Positions 8,941 through 17,678 of a DNA stretch of 64,000 nucleotides are shown here, piece by piece. Origin of the DNA: Casimicrobiaceae bacterium (GTDB lineage: Bacteria > Pseudomonadota > Gammaproteobacteria > Burkholderiales > Casimicrobiaceae). Made by a program: the position numbers and the translations under genes. The stretch covers positions 25,584 through 89,583 of the forward strand of contig JANWWI010000006.1 in NCBI GenBank assembly GCA_025056355.1, written 5' to 3'. Below the pieces are notes generated by a model that had not been told where the DNA came from, searched no databases, and saw only the letters and a list, made by a program, of their open reading frames with translations. Position 1 is the first letter of the stretch. Every line of letters starts with the position of its first letter.

Positions 8941-9235
8941 GCGCGATCACCTCGCCCGTCCGCTCGACCTGGCGGCCTACGGTGAGCCAGATCTCGCCGA
9001 GCTGGCGGCTGCGTATGCGTTCGGGCTGGCCCGCAACCACGCTTTCGTCGATGGCAACAAGCGTGCAGCCTTCCTCGCCTTGGGTGTCTTTTTACGCCTG
9101 AACGGCTATCGACTGACGGCAAGCCAGCTTGATGCGACCCACACCATGCTCGCCCTCGCCGCGGGAGAGCTTGATGAAGCAAACCTCGCCGCGTGGATTC
9201 GCAAGCACATGAGGCCAGGCGACCCGTCCAAGTGA
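8918..9235 (+). pseudogene. Truncated Doc (Fic-fold, death-on-curing) toxin
   Basis: The last 95 or so codons match the Doc family well: LARPLDLAAYGEPDLAELAA, the Fic motif HAFVDGNKR (His, Asp, Lys, Arg present), FLRLNGYRLTA, and a C-terminal LDEANLAAWIRKHM. The family's first 30 or so residues are degenerate and no in-frame start codon exists near the expected position. No antitoxin gene is next to it. An intact Doc phosphorylates EF-Tu; this copy is probably inactive because it cannot be initiated normally. Confidence 0.7.
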
Positions 9236-9272
9236 GCGGCCGCCTCAGCGGCGCACGAGGCACTTGGGCGGG

Positions 9273-10046
9273 CTACTGAATCGTCTCGCCGCGAAACGCC
9301 CAGCCGGTCATGCGCTTCTCGACCCAGGCGGTGAGCGCATAGAGCACAATGCCGAGCACCGCGAGCACCACGAGCGCGGCAAAGACGAGCTCAACCTTGA
9401 AGGCCGCCTGCGCATCGAGCATGAGCTTGCCCAGACCGGCGTTTGAGCCCACGGTCTCGGAGACCACCGAGCCGACGAAGGCAAGCGTGATTGCCACCTT
9501 GAGCGAGCCGAAGAAATAGGGCATCGAGCGCGGGATGCCGACCTTGCGCATGATGTCGAGCTTGGAGGCGCCGAGCGCGCGAAGCACGTCCCGCAGCTCG
9601 GGCTCGGTGGTGGCAATGCCGGTGGCCACGTTGACCACGATCGGGAAGAAGGAAATCAAAAACGCGGTCAAGATGGCCGGAATGGTGCCGATGCCGAACC
9701 AAAGGATCAGGATCGGCACCACGGCGACCTTCGGGATCGCGTTGAAGCCAATCATCACCGGGTAGAGCGCGCCGTAGATGGTCTTCGACCAGCCGATGAA
9801 GATGCCCAGCGCAAGCCCGCAGGCGATGGCGAGCCCGAAGCCGACGAGCGTGGTGAAGAGCGTCTGCCAGCTGTTCGTGACGATGGGGCCCCAGTACTGC
9901 ACGAGCGCCTGAGCGATGGCCGTCGGCGCGGGCAGGATGGTCGGCGCAATCGAAAAGATTCGGCAGCTTGCCTCCCAAAGCACCAGCAGCCCAAGCACGA
10001 AGGCGGTCGGGGCAAGAACCGATTCCTTGAAGTGTTGTGTACCCAT
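9273..10046 (-). CDS. ABC transporter permease (nitrate/sulfonate/pyrimidine-type)
   Basis: A 257-aa inner-membrane permease of the BPD_transp_1 superfamily (SsuC/TauC-like). Seen: about six hydrophobic segments and the EAA-like loop LRDVLRALGASKLDIMRKVG (Ala-Leu-Gly-Ala-Ser core) that contacts the ATPase. The start is set at ATG 10046, giving MGTQHFKESVLAP before the first helix; longer in-frame starts run into the ATPase gene. It follows the ATPase gene by 11 bases, same strand. Substrate unknown. Confidence 0.88.
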   Translation of the reverse strand: MGTQHFKESVLAPTAFVLGLLVLWEASCRIFSIAPTILPAPTAIAQALVQYWGPIVTNSWQTLFTTLVGFGLAIACGLALGIFIGWSKTIYGALYPVMIGFNAIPKVAVVPILILWFGIGTIPAILTAFLISFFPIVVNVATGIATTEPELRDVLRALGASKLDIMRKVGIPRSMPYFFGSLKVAITLAFVGSVVSETVGSNAGLGKLMLDAQAAFKVELVFAALVVLAVLGIVLYALTAWVEKRMTGWAFRGETIQ

Positions 10047-10057
10047 AGGCGACCGTC

Positions 10058-10858
10058 TCAGTGTTTGCCGATATGCGAGCGCAGCTCTTGCACGAGCTCT
10101 TGGAATTCCGGCGCGTAGGTCACCGCCAGATCGCGCGGCCGCGGCAGCGGTACACGCTGAACCTTGACGATGCGGCCGGGCCGGTCGCTCATCACATAGA
10201 CCGTGTCGCAGAGGAACACCGCCTCGCGCAGGTCGTGGGTGACAAGAAGCGCTGTGATGCCCTTGGCCGCATGCAGGTCGCGCATCATGCACCAGAGCTC
10301 TTCGCGCGTGAAGGCATCGAGCGCGCCGAAGGGCTCGTCGAGCATGAGAATTTCGGGCTCGTGGATGAGGGCGCGGCAAATGCTCGTTCTCTGCTGCATG
10401 CCGCCGGAGAGCTGCCAAGGGTATTTTTCGGTGAAGCCCTTCAAGCCCACGGATTCGAGCAGCGCGCGCGCCTTGGCGCGGTATTGCTCGCGCTTCGCCC
10501 GGATTTGGCTCCGGTGCGGCTCGACGATCTCGAGCGGCAAGAGCACGTTGTCGACCGCCGTGCGCCAGGGCAAAAGATTGGCCGCCTGAAAGGCCATGCC
10601 GACCTTGTTGATCGGCCCGGTGATCGGCTTGCCTTCGAGCAACAAGCGACCGCTGGCGATGGGCATCAGGCCGCTGATCAACTTCATCATCGAACTTTTG
10701 CCGCATCCCGAAGGACCCACCACGGCCACGAACTCGCCCTTGTGAATGGTCAGGGTGAGGTCTTCGACCGCCTTGACCGCGGTCGGCCCACGGCCATAGA
10801 CCATGCTGACATGTTCGAGCTCGACGAGCGGTGCACCAAGATGATCGCTGGCGGTCAT
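10058..10858 (-). CDS. ABC transporter ATP-binding protein
   Basis: A 266-aa nucleotide-binding subunit. Seen: Walker A GPSGCGKSS, Q-loop FQAANLLPW, signature LSGGMQQR, Walker B ILMLDEPFGALD, and H-loop LLVTHDLREAV. This is the SsuB/TauB/ThiZ type. The start ATG at 10858 has a strong GGGGGGAAG Shine-Dalgarno. It pairs with the downstream permease and the divergent binding protein. Confidence 0.93.
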   Translation of the reverse strand: MTASDHLGAPLVELEHVSMVYGRGPTAVKAVEDLTLTIHKGEFVAVVGPSGCGKSSMMKLISGLMPIASGRLLLEGKPITGPINKVGMAFQAANLLPWRTAVDNVLLPLEIVEPHRSQIRAKREQYRAKARALLESVGLKGFTEKYPWQLSGGMQQRTSICRALIHEPEILMLDEPFGALDAFTREELWCMMRDLHAAKGITALLVTHDLREAVFLCDTVYVMSDRPGRIVKVQRVPLPRPRDLAVTYAPEFQELVQELRSHIGKH

Positions 10859-11127
10859 CGTTCTTCCCCCCAAGTCCCCAAAAGCGTGCACGAAGCCCGA
10901 TTCCGGGAAGGCTGGGCCGGGCTGTCCTTGCTCTGGCGGGTCAGGGCCCGAGTGTAGGCCGCTGCCCGCTTCGGCGCGCACAGCCCGGGCTTATAGGTCC
11001 CATCGAACACGAGGTTCGCGAAAACACCCATCGCGACCAGGCGCACCGGCGCTAAATTGCACCTTGTGCGCCGGGTACGCGATTTGCTCGTCCCGGCCCG
11101 ATGATTCCTCTTCGGGAGACCTCCACT
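10859..11127. promoter_or_regulatory. Divergent control region of the ABC importer
   Basis: About 270 bases between the ATPase gene and the binding-protein gene, so both promoters must lie here. No TPP, FMN or cobalamin riboswitch core could be matched. No clear operator palindrome was seen. Confidence 0.4.
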
Positions 11128-12153
11128 ATGCTCGTCAAAACCTTCCTCACGCGGCTTGCCGCTTTTTGGGTCGCGGCGCTTCTGGTTGGGACCGCATTCG
11201 CCCAAACCCCGGTCAAATTCACACTCGATTGGCGCTTCGAAGGGCCGTCGGCCATTTTCCTTTGGGCGCTCGAGAAGGGCTACTACAAGGCCGAGGGGCT
11301 CGATGTGACGATCGATGCCGGAAACGGTTCCACCGAGGCCATCAACCGTGTGGCCTCGGGCACCTACGACATCGGCTTCGGCGACATCAATTCGCTGATC
11401 CGCTTCCGCGACAAGCGCGAAAACCCGCCGATGAAGGCCGTGGCGATGATCTATGACGCCCCGCCCTTTGCCATCGTTTCGCTGGCAAAGAACGGCATCG
11501 TCAAGCCGAAAGACCTGGAAGGCAAGATCCTCGGCGCACCGGCCGCTGACGGTGCCTTTGCCCAGTGGAAGGCCTTTGTCGCGATCAACAAAATCGACGA
11601 TTCGAAAGTGAAAATTGAAAACGTCGGCTTCCCCGTGCGTGAGCCGATGCTCGTCGAAGGCAAGGTTCATGCGATCACGGGCTTTTCCTTTTCAAGCTAC
11701 ATCAACCTCAGAAGCCGCGGCGTACCTCAAGATGGCATCAACGTCATGCTCATGCGTGAGCATGGGCTTGATCTCTACGGCAACGCCATCATCGTCAACC
11801 CGGGCTTTGCGCAGAAGAATCCCAAAGCCGTGGCCGGCTTCGTGCGTGCCACGTTGCGCGCGGTGCGCGAGGTGGCCAACACGCAACGCGAAGCCGTCAA
11901 GCTGGTCATCAAACGCAACCCGATCGCGGACGAACAGTGGGAAGCGATCCGGCTCAAGCTCGCCTACGATCAGAACATCTTGACCAAAGATGCGCTTGCC
12001 AACGGCTTGGGCGGGGTGGACATGAAGCGCCTCGCTCGCTCGATTGACCAGATCGGACTGGCCTTCAATTTCACGAACAAGCCGAAGCCGGAAGACATCT
12101 TCGACCCGCAGTTCCTCCCGCCCAAGAACGAACGCATGGTCGTGCTGCGTTAG
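11128..12153 (+). CDS. ABC transporter substrate-binding protein, NMT1/THI5-like
   Basis: A 341-aa periplasmic binding protein with an N-terminal signal peptide (hydrophobic core, cleavage after AFA before QTPVKFTL). Body motifs [21 protein letters not shown] and [14 protein letters not shown] are typical of NMT1/THI5-like receptors for pyrimidine, nitrate, sulfonate or riboflavin-type ligands. ATG 11128 is chosen because a GGGAG Shine-Dalgarno precedes it and the signal peptide starts there. Divergent from its ATPase and permease; followed by a hairpin terminator. Ligand not determinable. Confidence 0.88.
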   Translation: MLVKTFLTRLAAFWVAALLVGTAFAQTPVKFTLDWRFEGPSAIFLWALEKGYYKAEGLDVTIDAGNGSTEAINRVASGTYDIGFGDINSLIRFRDKRENPPMKAVAMIYDAPPFAIVSLAKNGIVKPKDLEGKILGAPAADGAFAQWKAFVAINKIDDSKVKIENVGFPVREPMLVEGKVHAITGFSFSSYINLRSRGVPQDGINVMLMREHGLDLYGNAIIVNPGFAQKNPKAVAGFVRATLRAVREVANTQREAVKLVIKRNPIADEQWEAIRLKLAYDQNILTKDALANGLGGVDMKRLARSIDQIGLAFNFTNKPKPEDIFDPQFLPPKNERMVVLR

Positions 12154-12182
12154 GCCTTTCGGCCGTTCGCGCTCGAAAGCGA

Positions 12183-12210
12183 GCCCGCCTTGTGCGGGCC
12201 GTTTGCTTTT
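12183..12210 (+). terminator. Hairpin terminator after binding-protein gene
   Basis: Stem GCCCGC / GCGGGC with loop CTTGT, followed by a T-rich stretch (GTTTGCTTTT). It lies 30 bases after the stop codon. Confidence 0.55.
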
Positions 12211-12265
12211 CTCCTGTGTTGCCTCAAGAGGCGCCGCGCGAAGACAGGCGATCCGCTTCGTTGCC

Positions 12266-12271
12266 TACAAT
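12266..12271 (+). promoter_or_regulatory. -10 box abutting proA start (leaderless candidate)
   Basis: TACAAT lies 6 nt before the proA ATG and no Shine-Dalgarno is present. Transcription is predicted to start on or beside the start codon. Confidence 0.5.
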
Positions 12272-12277
12272 CGATCC

Positions 12278-13555
12278 ATGCTCAAAAAACTCGATGTTGT
12301 TGACTACTTCCGCATGGTGGGCGAAGCGGCCCGCGCCGCACAACGGGAGCTTGCGCGCGCTTCCACGGCAGCCAAAAACGCCGCCCTGCTTGAAATCGCT
12401 GAAGCTCTTGCCGAGCGCGAAAGCCACATCCTCGAGCAAAACGCGCTCGATGTGAAAGCGGCCAAGGAAGCCGATCTGCCGCCCGCTCTGGTCGACCGCC
12501 TGATGCTGACCGGCAAGGCCATCACCGCGATGGCGGAAGGCTTGCGTCAAATCGCACAACTGCCTGATCCGGTGGGTGAAATCACCGATTTGCGACGTCG
12601 TCCCTCCGGCATCCGCGTCGGGCGCATGCGGGTACCGCTGGGTGTGGTGGGCATCATCTACGAGTCGCGACCCAATGTCACGATCGATGCCGCGGGGCTG
12701 TGCCTCAAAAGCGGCAACGCAGCCATTCTGCGCGGCGGCTCCGAGGCCGCCAAATCCAATGCGGCGCTTGCCGGTTGCATCAGTGCCGGGTTGAAGGCGG
12801 CAAAGCTCCCCGAGGCCTCCGTACAGGTGATTGAAACCACCGACCGCGCGGTCGTCACCGAAATGATCCGCCATCCCGAGTGGGTCGATGTGGTCATTCC
12901 GCGCGGCGGCAAGGGCCTCATCCAGGCGATTGCGAGCGAGGCGCGTGTGCCGGTCCTCAAGCACCTCGACGGCAACTGCCACGTCTATGTCGATGCGTTT
13001 GCGGATGCCGAAAAGGCGATCCGCATCGCCGACAACGCGAAAACGCGCCGCTACGGCATCTGCGGCGCGATGGAGACCCTGCTCGTGCATGCCACCCGCA
13101 TCGAGGATGTGCTCAAGCCTCTGGCAGCCATCTACCGCGACAAGGGGGTGGAACTACGCGGCTGCGAACGCACATGCGCAGCGCTCGCGGACTTTTCAAT
13201 CGTGCCGGCCACCGAAGAGGACTGGTCAACCGAATATCTGGCCCCGATCCTCGCCGTCAAAATTGTTGACTCGCTCGATGAGGCGATCGAACACATCGAG
13301 CGCTACGGCTCGCACCACACCGATGCGATCGTGACCGAGCACTGGAGCCACGCGGAGCGCTTTCTGCGCGAGGTCGACAGCGCAAGCGTCATGGTCAATG
13401 CAAGCACACAGTTCGCCGACGGCTTTGAGTATGGTCTCGGGGCTGAAATCGGCATCTCGACCGACAAATTGCATGCCCGCGGGCCGGTGGGACTGGAAGG
13501 CCTGACCACACAGAAGTTCGTCGTGCTCGGCGAAGGCAGCATCCGCGCGGGCTGA
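12278..13555 (+). CDS. proA: Gamma-glutamyl phosphate reductase ProA
   Basis: Second enzyme of proline synthesis, reducing gamma-glutamyl phosphate with NADPH. The protein is 425 aa, canonical. Seen: [60 protein letters not shown], and the catalytic cysteine in [16 protein letters not shown] 12278 gives [19 protein letters not shown], the usual N-terminus. Transcribed alone after a terminator; the glycan gene cluster follows 28 bases later. Confidence 0.97.
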   Translation: MLKKLDVVDYFRMVGEAARAAQRELARASTAAKNAALLEIAEALAERESHILEQNALDVKAAKEADLPPALVDRLMLTGKAITAMAEGLRQIAQLPDPVGEITDLRRRPSGIRVGRMRVPLGVVGIIYESRPNVTIDAAGLCLKSGNAAILRGGSEAAKSNAALAGCISAGLKAAKLPEASVQVIETTDRAVVTEMIRHPEWVDVVIPRGGKGLIQAIASEARVPVLKHLDGNCHVYVDAFADAEKAIRIADNAKTRRYGICGAMETLLVHATRIEDVLKPLAAIYRDKGVELRGCERTCAALADFSIVPATEEDWSTEYLAPILAVKIVDSLDEAIEHIERYGSHHTDAIVTEHWSHAERFLREVDSASVMVNASTQFADGFEYGLGAEIGISTDKLHARGPVGLEGLTTQKFVVLGEGSIRAG

Positions 13556-13583
13556 TGCCACGTTCGTCGCGGCCTCTACGCCG

Positions 13584-15278
13584 ATGATTGATTGGCACCT
13601 CACCGAGACGATCGACGAACGCTGCCCGGCCTGCGGCCTCGGTGGGCGCATGTCGGTGGTAGCAAGCGTGCCGCGCATCGACGCGCCGCAAGAGCGGGCG
13701 CGCTTTGCGCGCTGTGGGGCCTGTGCAAGCCTCCTCCACGACGGTGCGATCCGCGCCTTCGATCACGTCACGGGCGCCGACCAAGGCACCTTCCTGCGCC
13801 AGTACCTTGAAAATCTCGCCGGCCCCTGGGAGACGTTTTGGCCGATCGGCGTGCTCGCCGATGCCGGGCGCCGCTCGCTGCTCGAAGTGGGCTGTGGTTT
13901 CGGCTGGAGCGTCGATCTCTGGCGCACGCAGGTCAACGCCGATGCGCACGGCTGCGACCCGGCCGACTATGCTCGCGCGGGCCGCGCGCTCCTCGGCGAG
14001 CACATCCATCACGCGCTCCTGGACGACGTACCCGAACTCGCTGGGCGCCGCTTCGACGTGGTCTATGCAAGCGAAGTGATCGAGCATGTCGACGACCCGC
14101 GCGCCTTCGTGGGCTTGCTCGTGCCGCGCCTCACGCCGCGTGGGGTCCTCGTGCTCACCACACCGGCAGCCGAATTCATCGCGCCCGAGAACGACCCGGC
14201 CACCGTGCTCGCTGCCCTCGCGCCAGGCTTTCACGGCATGCTTTTTTCACGCGGCGCGCTTGAGGCGCTTTTGCGCGAATTCGGCTTCCCGCACGTCGTG
14301 GTCGAGCGCCACCACGAGCGGCTGATCGCCTGGGCGAGCGCCGAACCGATCGCACGGCGCGCTCCCGAGGCGCTCTTGTCGGCCTACCTCCGCTATCTCG
14401 CCGAACGCGGGCGGACGGTCACGGGCGAGGATGAAGTCAGTCGATCCTTGCGCGCGGGGCTCGCCTATCGCAACTTCAAGGAGCGGCTCCTGCGCGGGGT
14501 CAGCGAAGGGCTCGAGGCGGCGAGAAGCGAAGCCAATCGAATCGCGCTTATGACCGACGAGGCACAAGCGCCCATGCCAGAGGCTCTGCTTTCCGCCCTG
14601 CGCGAGACGGCAGCGGGGCTACCCGCGTTTGCGAAGCGCTTCCGGTTCTGCCTGCCGCAAGTGGCTTTCCTGAACGGAATCGACGCCCAACGCCTCGGGC
14701 AACGCGATCTCGCGCAGCGTTGGTTCGCCCTCATGCAAGCCGTCACCGAGCGGCTGTGCGGACAAAGTGTGCTCTATAACCTTGAAGCGGCGGCGTGGTA
14801 TTGGATCGCCGAACGCGAGCGGCTCATCGCCCTGGCCGAAGCCGGTGATGATCAGGGGCTCGCACAAGGGCTCCTGCAGCTCTTTGCCGCGCTCGATGTA
14901 CCGCTTGCGAGGATCGGAGGCTCCTCGCCGTCCGGGCAGAGCGTGTTCGATGTGCTCGTGCTGCTGGCTGATGGCCATCGCTCGGCTGAGTATGGGCGGT
15001 TCCTTGCCCGCGTGGCAGCGCATCTTGAAGCGGCCTCCGCCCCGGTTGCGCACTGGGCGGCAGCGCTGTTTGCGCTCAGCGCAGGCCGATGCACCGGGCA
15101 GGCGCTTGCGCCAGCCCTCGAGCGCTGTGCCTCGGCGGTTGAGGCACTTGAAGAACGCAGCGGCAGCCTCAAACCCCTGGCGCAGGCGCGGCTGTCCGCC
15201 GACCGTGCCCGGCCGGCTGCGCTTTCTTTCGCCTCGAGCGCGTGGAAACAGCCGCTCGTCACCTCACGCTGGGGGTAA
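13584..15278 (+). CDS. Zinc-ribbon class I SAM methyltransferase with helical C-terminal region
   Basis: A 564-aa protein. N-terminus has a two-CxxC ribbon (CPACG and CGAC). Residues about 95-220 form a methyltransferase: LLEVGCGFGWSVDLW (motif I), GCDPADY, and VYASEVIEHVDDPRAF, resembling UbiG/Coq3-like sugar or glycan methyltransferases. The remaining 300 residues are alpha-helical, rich in Leu/Ala/Glu, perhaps TPR-like. With the two following glycosyltransferases it forms a three-gene polysaccharide-modification cluster. The substrate is unknown. Confidence 0.7.
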   Translation: MIDWHLTETIDERCPACGLGGRMSVVASVPRIDAPQERARFARCGACASLLHDGAIRAFDHVTGADQGTFLRQYLENLAGPWETFWPIGVLADAGRRSLLEVGCGFGWSVDLWRTQVNADAHGCDPADYARAGRALLGEHIHHALLDDVPELAGRRFDVVYASEVIEHVDDPRAFVGLLVPRLTPRGVLVLTTPAAEFIAPENDPATVLAALAPGFHGMLFSRGALEALLREFGFPHVVVERHHERLIAWASAEPIARRAPEALLSAYLRYLAERGRTVTGEDEVSRSLRAGLAYRNFKERLLRGVSEGLEAARSEANRIALMTDEAQAPMPEALLSALRETAAGLPAFAKRFRFCLPQVAFLNGIDAQRLGQRDLAQRWFALMQAVTERLCGQSVLYNLEAAAWYWIAERERLIALAEAGDDQGLAQGLLQLFAALDVPLARIGGSSPSGQSVFDVLVLLADGHRSAEYGRFLARVAAHLEAASAPVAHWAAALFALSAGRCTGQALAPALERCASAVEALEERSGSLKPLAQARLSADRARPAALSFASSAWKQPLVTSRWG

Positions 15279-15305
15279 TACCCGCCGCTTGCCCTTGAGA
15301 TCGCC

Positions 15306-16352
15306 ATGTTGCGCCCGCCGCTACTGATCGTCGACGGTCGGATCCCGACCACGGCGATCGCCGAACGGCTCCTGCGCGACGCCTACGGCGGCTGCGAGGT
15401 CCGCACGGGCGAAGAGCTGCTGGGCGCGCAAGTGCTCAAGCGCCCGCTGTTTATCTCGCGGCTTTGTCATCCGCGCTTTGCTTGGTTGCCCGAGTATCTG
15501 CACGCCCGGGGCGTGCCCTATGTGTACTTGCTCGACGATCACTTCTTTGCACTGACGCCCGACTACGACCGCCACAACGGCGCCTTTTTCTCTCATCCGG
15601 CGGTGCACGAAACGCTCACGGCCTTTCTTCGCGGCGCACGGGCCGTCTGGCTCATGTCGGAGGTGCTTGCGGCTCAATTACGCGCTCGGCTGCCTGAGCT
15701 CGACTGCAGGGTCGTGCCGGCACCCGTCGATCTTGCGCTCTTTGACGCCTGCTTTGCGCGCCGCGCGCCGCGGCCGCGACCGCCGGAGGTGTGGAGCGTC
15801 GGCTATGCAAGCACGCGCCGGCCCAATGTCGCGGCGCTTCTGACGCAGCTGGTCGAGCGAGCCAGCGCGCGCTTCGGGCCGAGGCTTCGCTTCGAATTCA
15901 TCGGCTGGTGCCCCGATGCAATCGCCGCGCATCCGGCGGTGCAGGTCTTTGCGCCGATTGAGGACTATGCGCGCTTCGTGCAAACGATGCTGGATCGGCA
16001 CTGGGATGTCGCACTCGCGCCCCTCGGCGACTCCGTGTTCGAAAACGCCAAAACCAACCTCAAGTACCGCGAGTACGCCGCTGCGCGCATCCCGGGGCTC
16101 TTTAGCGCGGTGCCGCTCTATGCGAACTGTGTGCGCGACGGTGAGACGGGCTTGCTGGTGGGTTTCGATCCAGAGGCTTGGGTCGAGGCCTTGACCCGGC
16201 TCTTGGCCGATTCGGCCCTGCGCGAGGCGATCGTCAGGCAAGCCCTGGCCGAGGTACGCGCCAAGCACGCGCAGCCCGTGGTCGCCCAGCGTGTGCGCGA
16301 GACCTTTGCCGATTGTTTTGCGCAGACCGATGCAAGCAGCGCCCTCGCGTAA
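15306..16352 (+). CDS. Glycosyltransferase (GT-B fold, group 1-like)
   Basis: A 348-aa protein. Seen: an N-terminal domain with VYLLDDHFF, VWLMSEVLAAQLR and RVVPAPVDLALFD (linker of GT4-like enzymes), then a C-terminal nucleotide-sugar domain with SVGYASTRRPNVAALL, FEFIGWCPDAI and KTNLKYREYAAARIPGLFS, followed by ETGLLVGFDPEAWVEALTRLL. These match GT4/GT1-type glycosyltransferases of surface polysaccharides. The 3' end overlaps the SEC-C/GT2 gene by 23 bases, implying co-expression. Confidence 0.75.
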   Translation: MLRPPLLIVDGRIPTTAIAERLLRDAYGGCEVRTGEELLGAQVLKRPLFISRLCHPRFAWLPEYLHARGVPYVYLLDDHFFALTPDYDRHNGAFFSHPAVHETLTAFLRGARAVWLMSEVLAAQLRARLPELDCRVVPAPVDLALFDACFARRAPRPRPPEVWSVGYASTRRPNVAALLTQLVERASARFGPRLRFEFIGWCPDAIAAHPAVQVFAPIEDYARFVQTMLDRHWDVALAPLGDSVFENAKTNLKYREYAAARIPGLFSAVPLYANCVRDGETGLLVGFDPEAWVEALTRLLADSALREAIVRQALAEVRAKHAQPVVAQRVRETFADCFAQTDASSALA

Positions 16353-17676
16353 TGCGCCTTGCCCCTGTGGCAGCGGGCGACGCTACAAAGAGTGCCACGG
16401 CCGACTCGATGCGGCGGCCGCCCCGCTGCCCACAAAAGCGCAAACCTTGGCCGAGCAAGCGCTTGCGGCCCAACAGGCGCGTCGGCTCGAGCAGGCCGAG
16501 CGACTCTACCGCGAGGCGCTCACGCTTGATCCCAACCACGCCGATGCGCTGCACATGCTGGGGGTGGTGCGGCTTGAGCGCGGGGACGCCCTCGAGGCTC
16601 TGACGCTCATCCTTCGCGCGACCGAGTTGACCGACTGGCGTTATCCGGCGTTTTTGCACAACCTGGGCCTGGCGCTTGCGCGTTGCCTCAGTGGCGATGA
16701 GCCGGTTGAGCATCTGCTCGGGGAAGTCGGCCGCCGCTATCGCACCGAGGGCGTACAAGGCAGCCTCCGAGAGCCCCGCGCGGTTGGGCTCGTCTCGGTG
16801 CTCGTGCCGAGTTTCAACCACGGCCGCTTCATCGAACAGGCCATCGAATCGGTATTTGCGCAAACCTGGCGCGAGCTTGAGCTTGTGGTCATCGACGATG
16901 GCTCGCGCGATGATTCGCCCGAGCGGCTGCGGGCGCTTGAGCGTCGCTCCCCGATTCCGTTTCGGCTGGTGCTGCGGGAAAACCGGGGCGCTGCGGCAAC
17001 CCTCAACGAGGCTGCGCGGCTGGCCCGGGGACAATGGCTGCATCCGGTCAACAGCGATGACGTGTTGCCGCCCGAGCGCATCGAGCGCATGGTCGAGGCC
17101 GTGGCCGCGCGCGGCCACGACTGGGGCTTTGGCCGCGTCGAGTGTCTCGATGCCCAAGGTCGGCCCATCGACCCGCTCGCCGATCCGCGCGTTTTTGCCT
17201 TCTATGGCATGCAAAGCGAGATCGGCCTCGCCGAGACGGTGAGCGAGTGCTTTCTGACGGCGAATGTGGCCATCTCGACCGGCAACCTTTTCTTCTCGCG
17301 CGCGCTCTTTGAGCGCATCGGCGGCTTCCGGGAAGACGAACGCTGGCATCACGACTGGAGCTTTGCGCTTGCTGCCTGCTTCGAAGCCGAGCCGCAGTAC
17401 GTGCCGACGGCGACCTACCGCTATCGTCTGCACGAGACCAACACCATCAGCGAAGCGGCGGCGGCGCGGCTGGCCGAGGTCGCGCGACTCCTTCCGCCCT
17501 TCTTCGAACGCGTCTTTGCGGGCGGCGCGCCGAACCCCTGGGCGCCGGATGCTCGCCGCTGGGGGGCCGGGCTGGTTGCGCGGCTGCTCAGTAGCGGCGC
17601 AGGCCGCTATGTGCCGCGCGAGCGAATCCAAGCGCTTGCGCGCGAGGTCCTCGCGCGTCTCGGCGAGAATGTTTGA
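16330..17676 (+). CDS. SEC-C zinc motif - TPR - GT2 glycosyltransferase fusion
   Basis: A 448-aa protein with an unusual order. Residues 9-25 are a SEC-C zinc-binding motif (CPCGSGRRYKECHG; C11, C13, C22, H23), normally at the SecA C-terminus. Residues 35-120 are TPR-like (AEQALAAQQARRLEQAERLY, then LDPNHADALHMLGVVRLERG). Residues 153-400 are a GT2 domain with VSVLVPSFNHGRFIEQAIES, VVIDDGSRDDS and the metal-site region HPVNSDDVLPPER. It overlaps the upstream glycosyltransferase and ends 2 bases before dapF. The SEC-C motif suggests a protein partner; none is shown here. Confidence 0.8.
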   Translation: MQAAPSRNAPCPCGSGRRYKECHGRLDAAAAPLPTKAQTLAEQALAAQQARRLEQAERLYREALTLDPNHADALHMLGVVRLERGDALEALTLILRATELTDWRYPAFLHNLGLALARCLSGDEPVEHLLGEVGRRYRTEGVQGSLREPRAVGLVSVLVPSFNHGRFIEQAIESVFAQTWRELELVVIDDGSRDDSPERLRALERRSPIPFRLVLRENRGAAATLNEAARLARGQWLHPVNSDDVLPPERIERMVEAVAARGHDWGFGRVECLDAQGRPIDPLADPRVFAFYGMQSEIGLAETVSECFLTANVAISTGNLFFSRALFERIGGFREDERWHHDWSFALAACFEAEPQYVPTATYRYRLHETNTISEAAAARLAEVARLLPPFFERVFAGGAPNPWAPDARRWGAGLVARLLSSGAGRYVPRERIQALAREVLARLGENV

Positions 17677-17678
17677 GT

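Noticed and set aside
10859-11127. Possible TPP riboswitch upstream of the THI5-like receptor
   Set aside because: No CUGAGA or ACCUGAUCUGGAU-like core was found on either strand.
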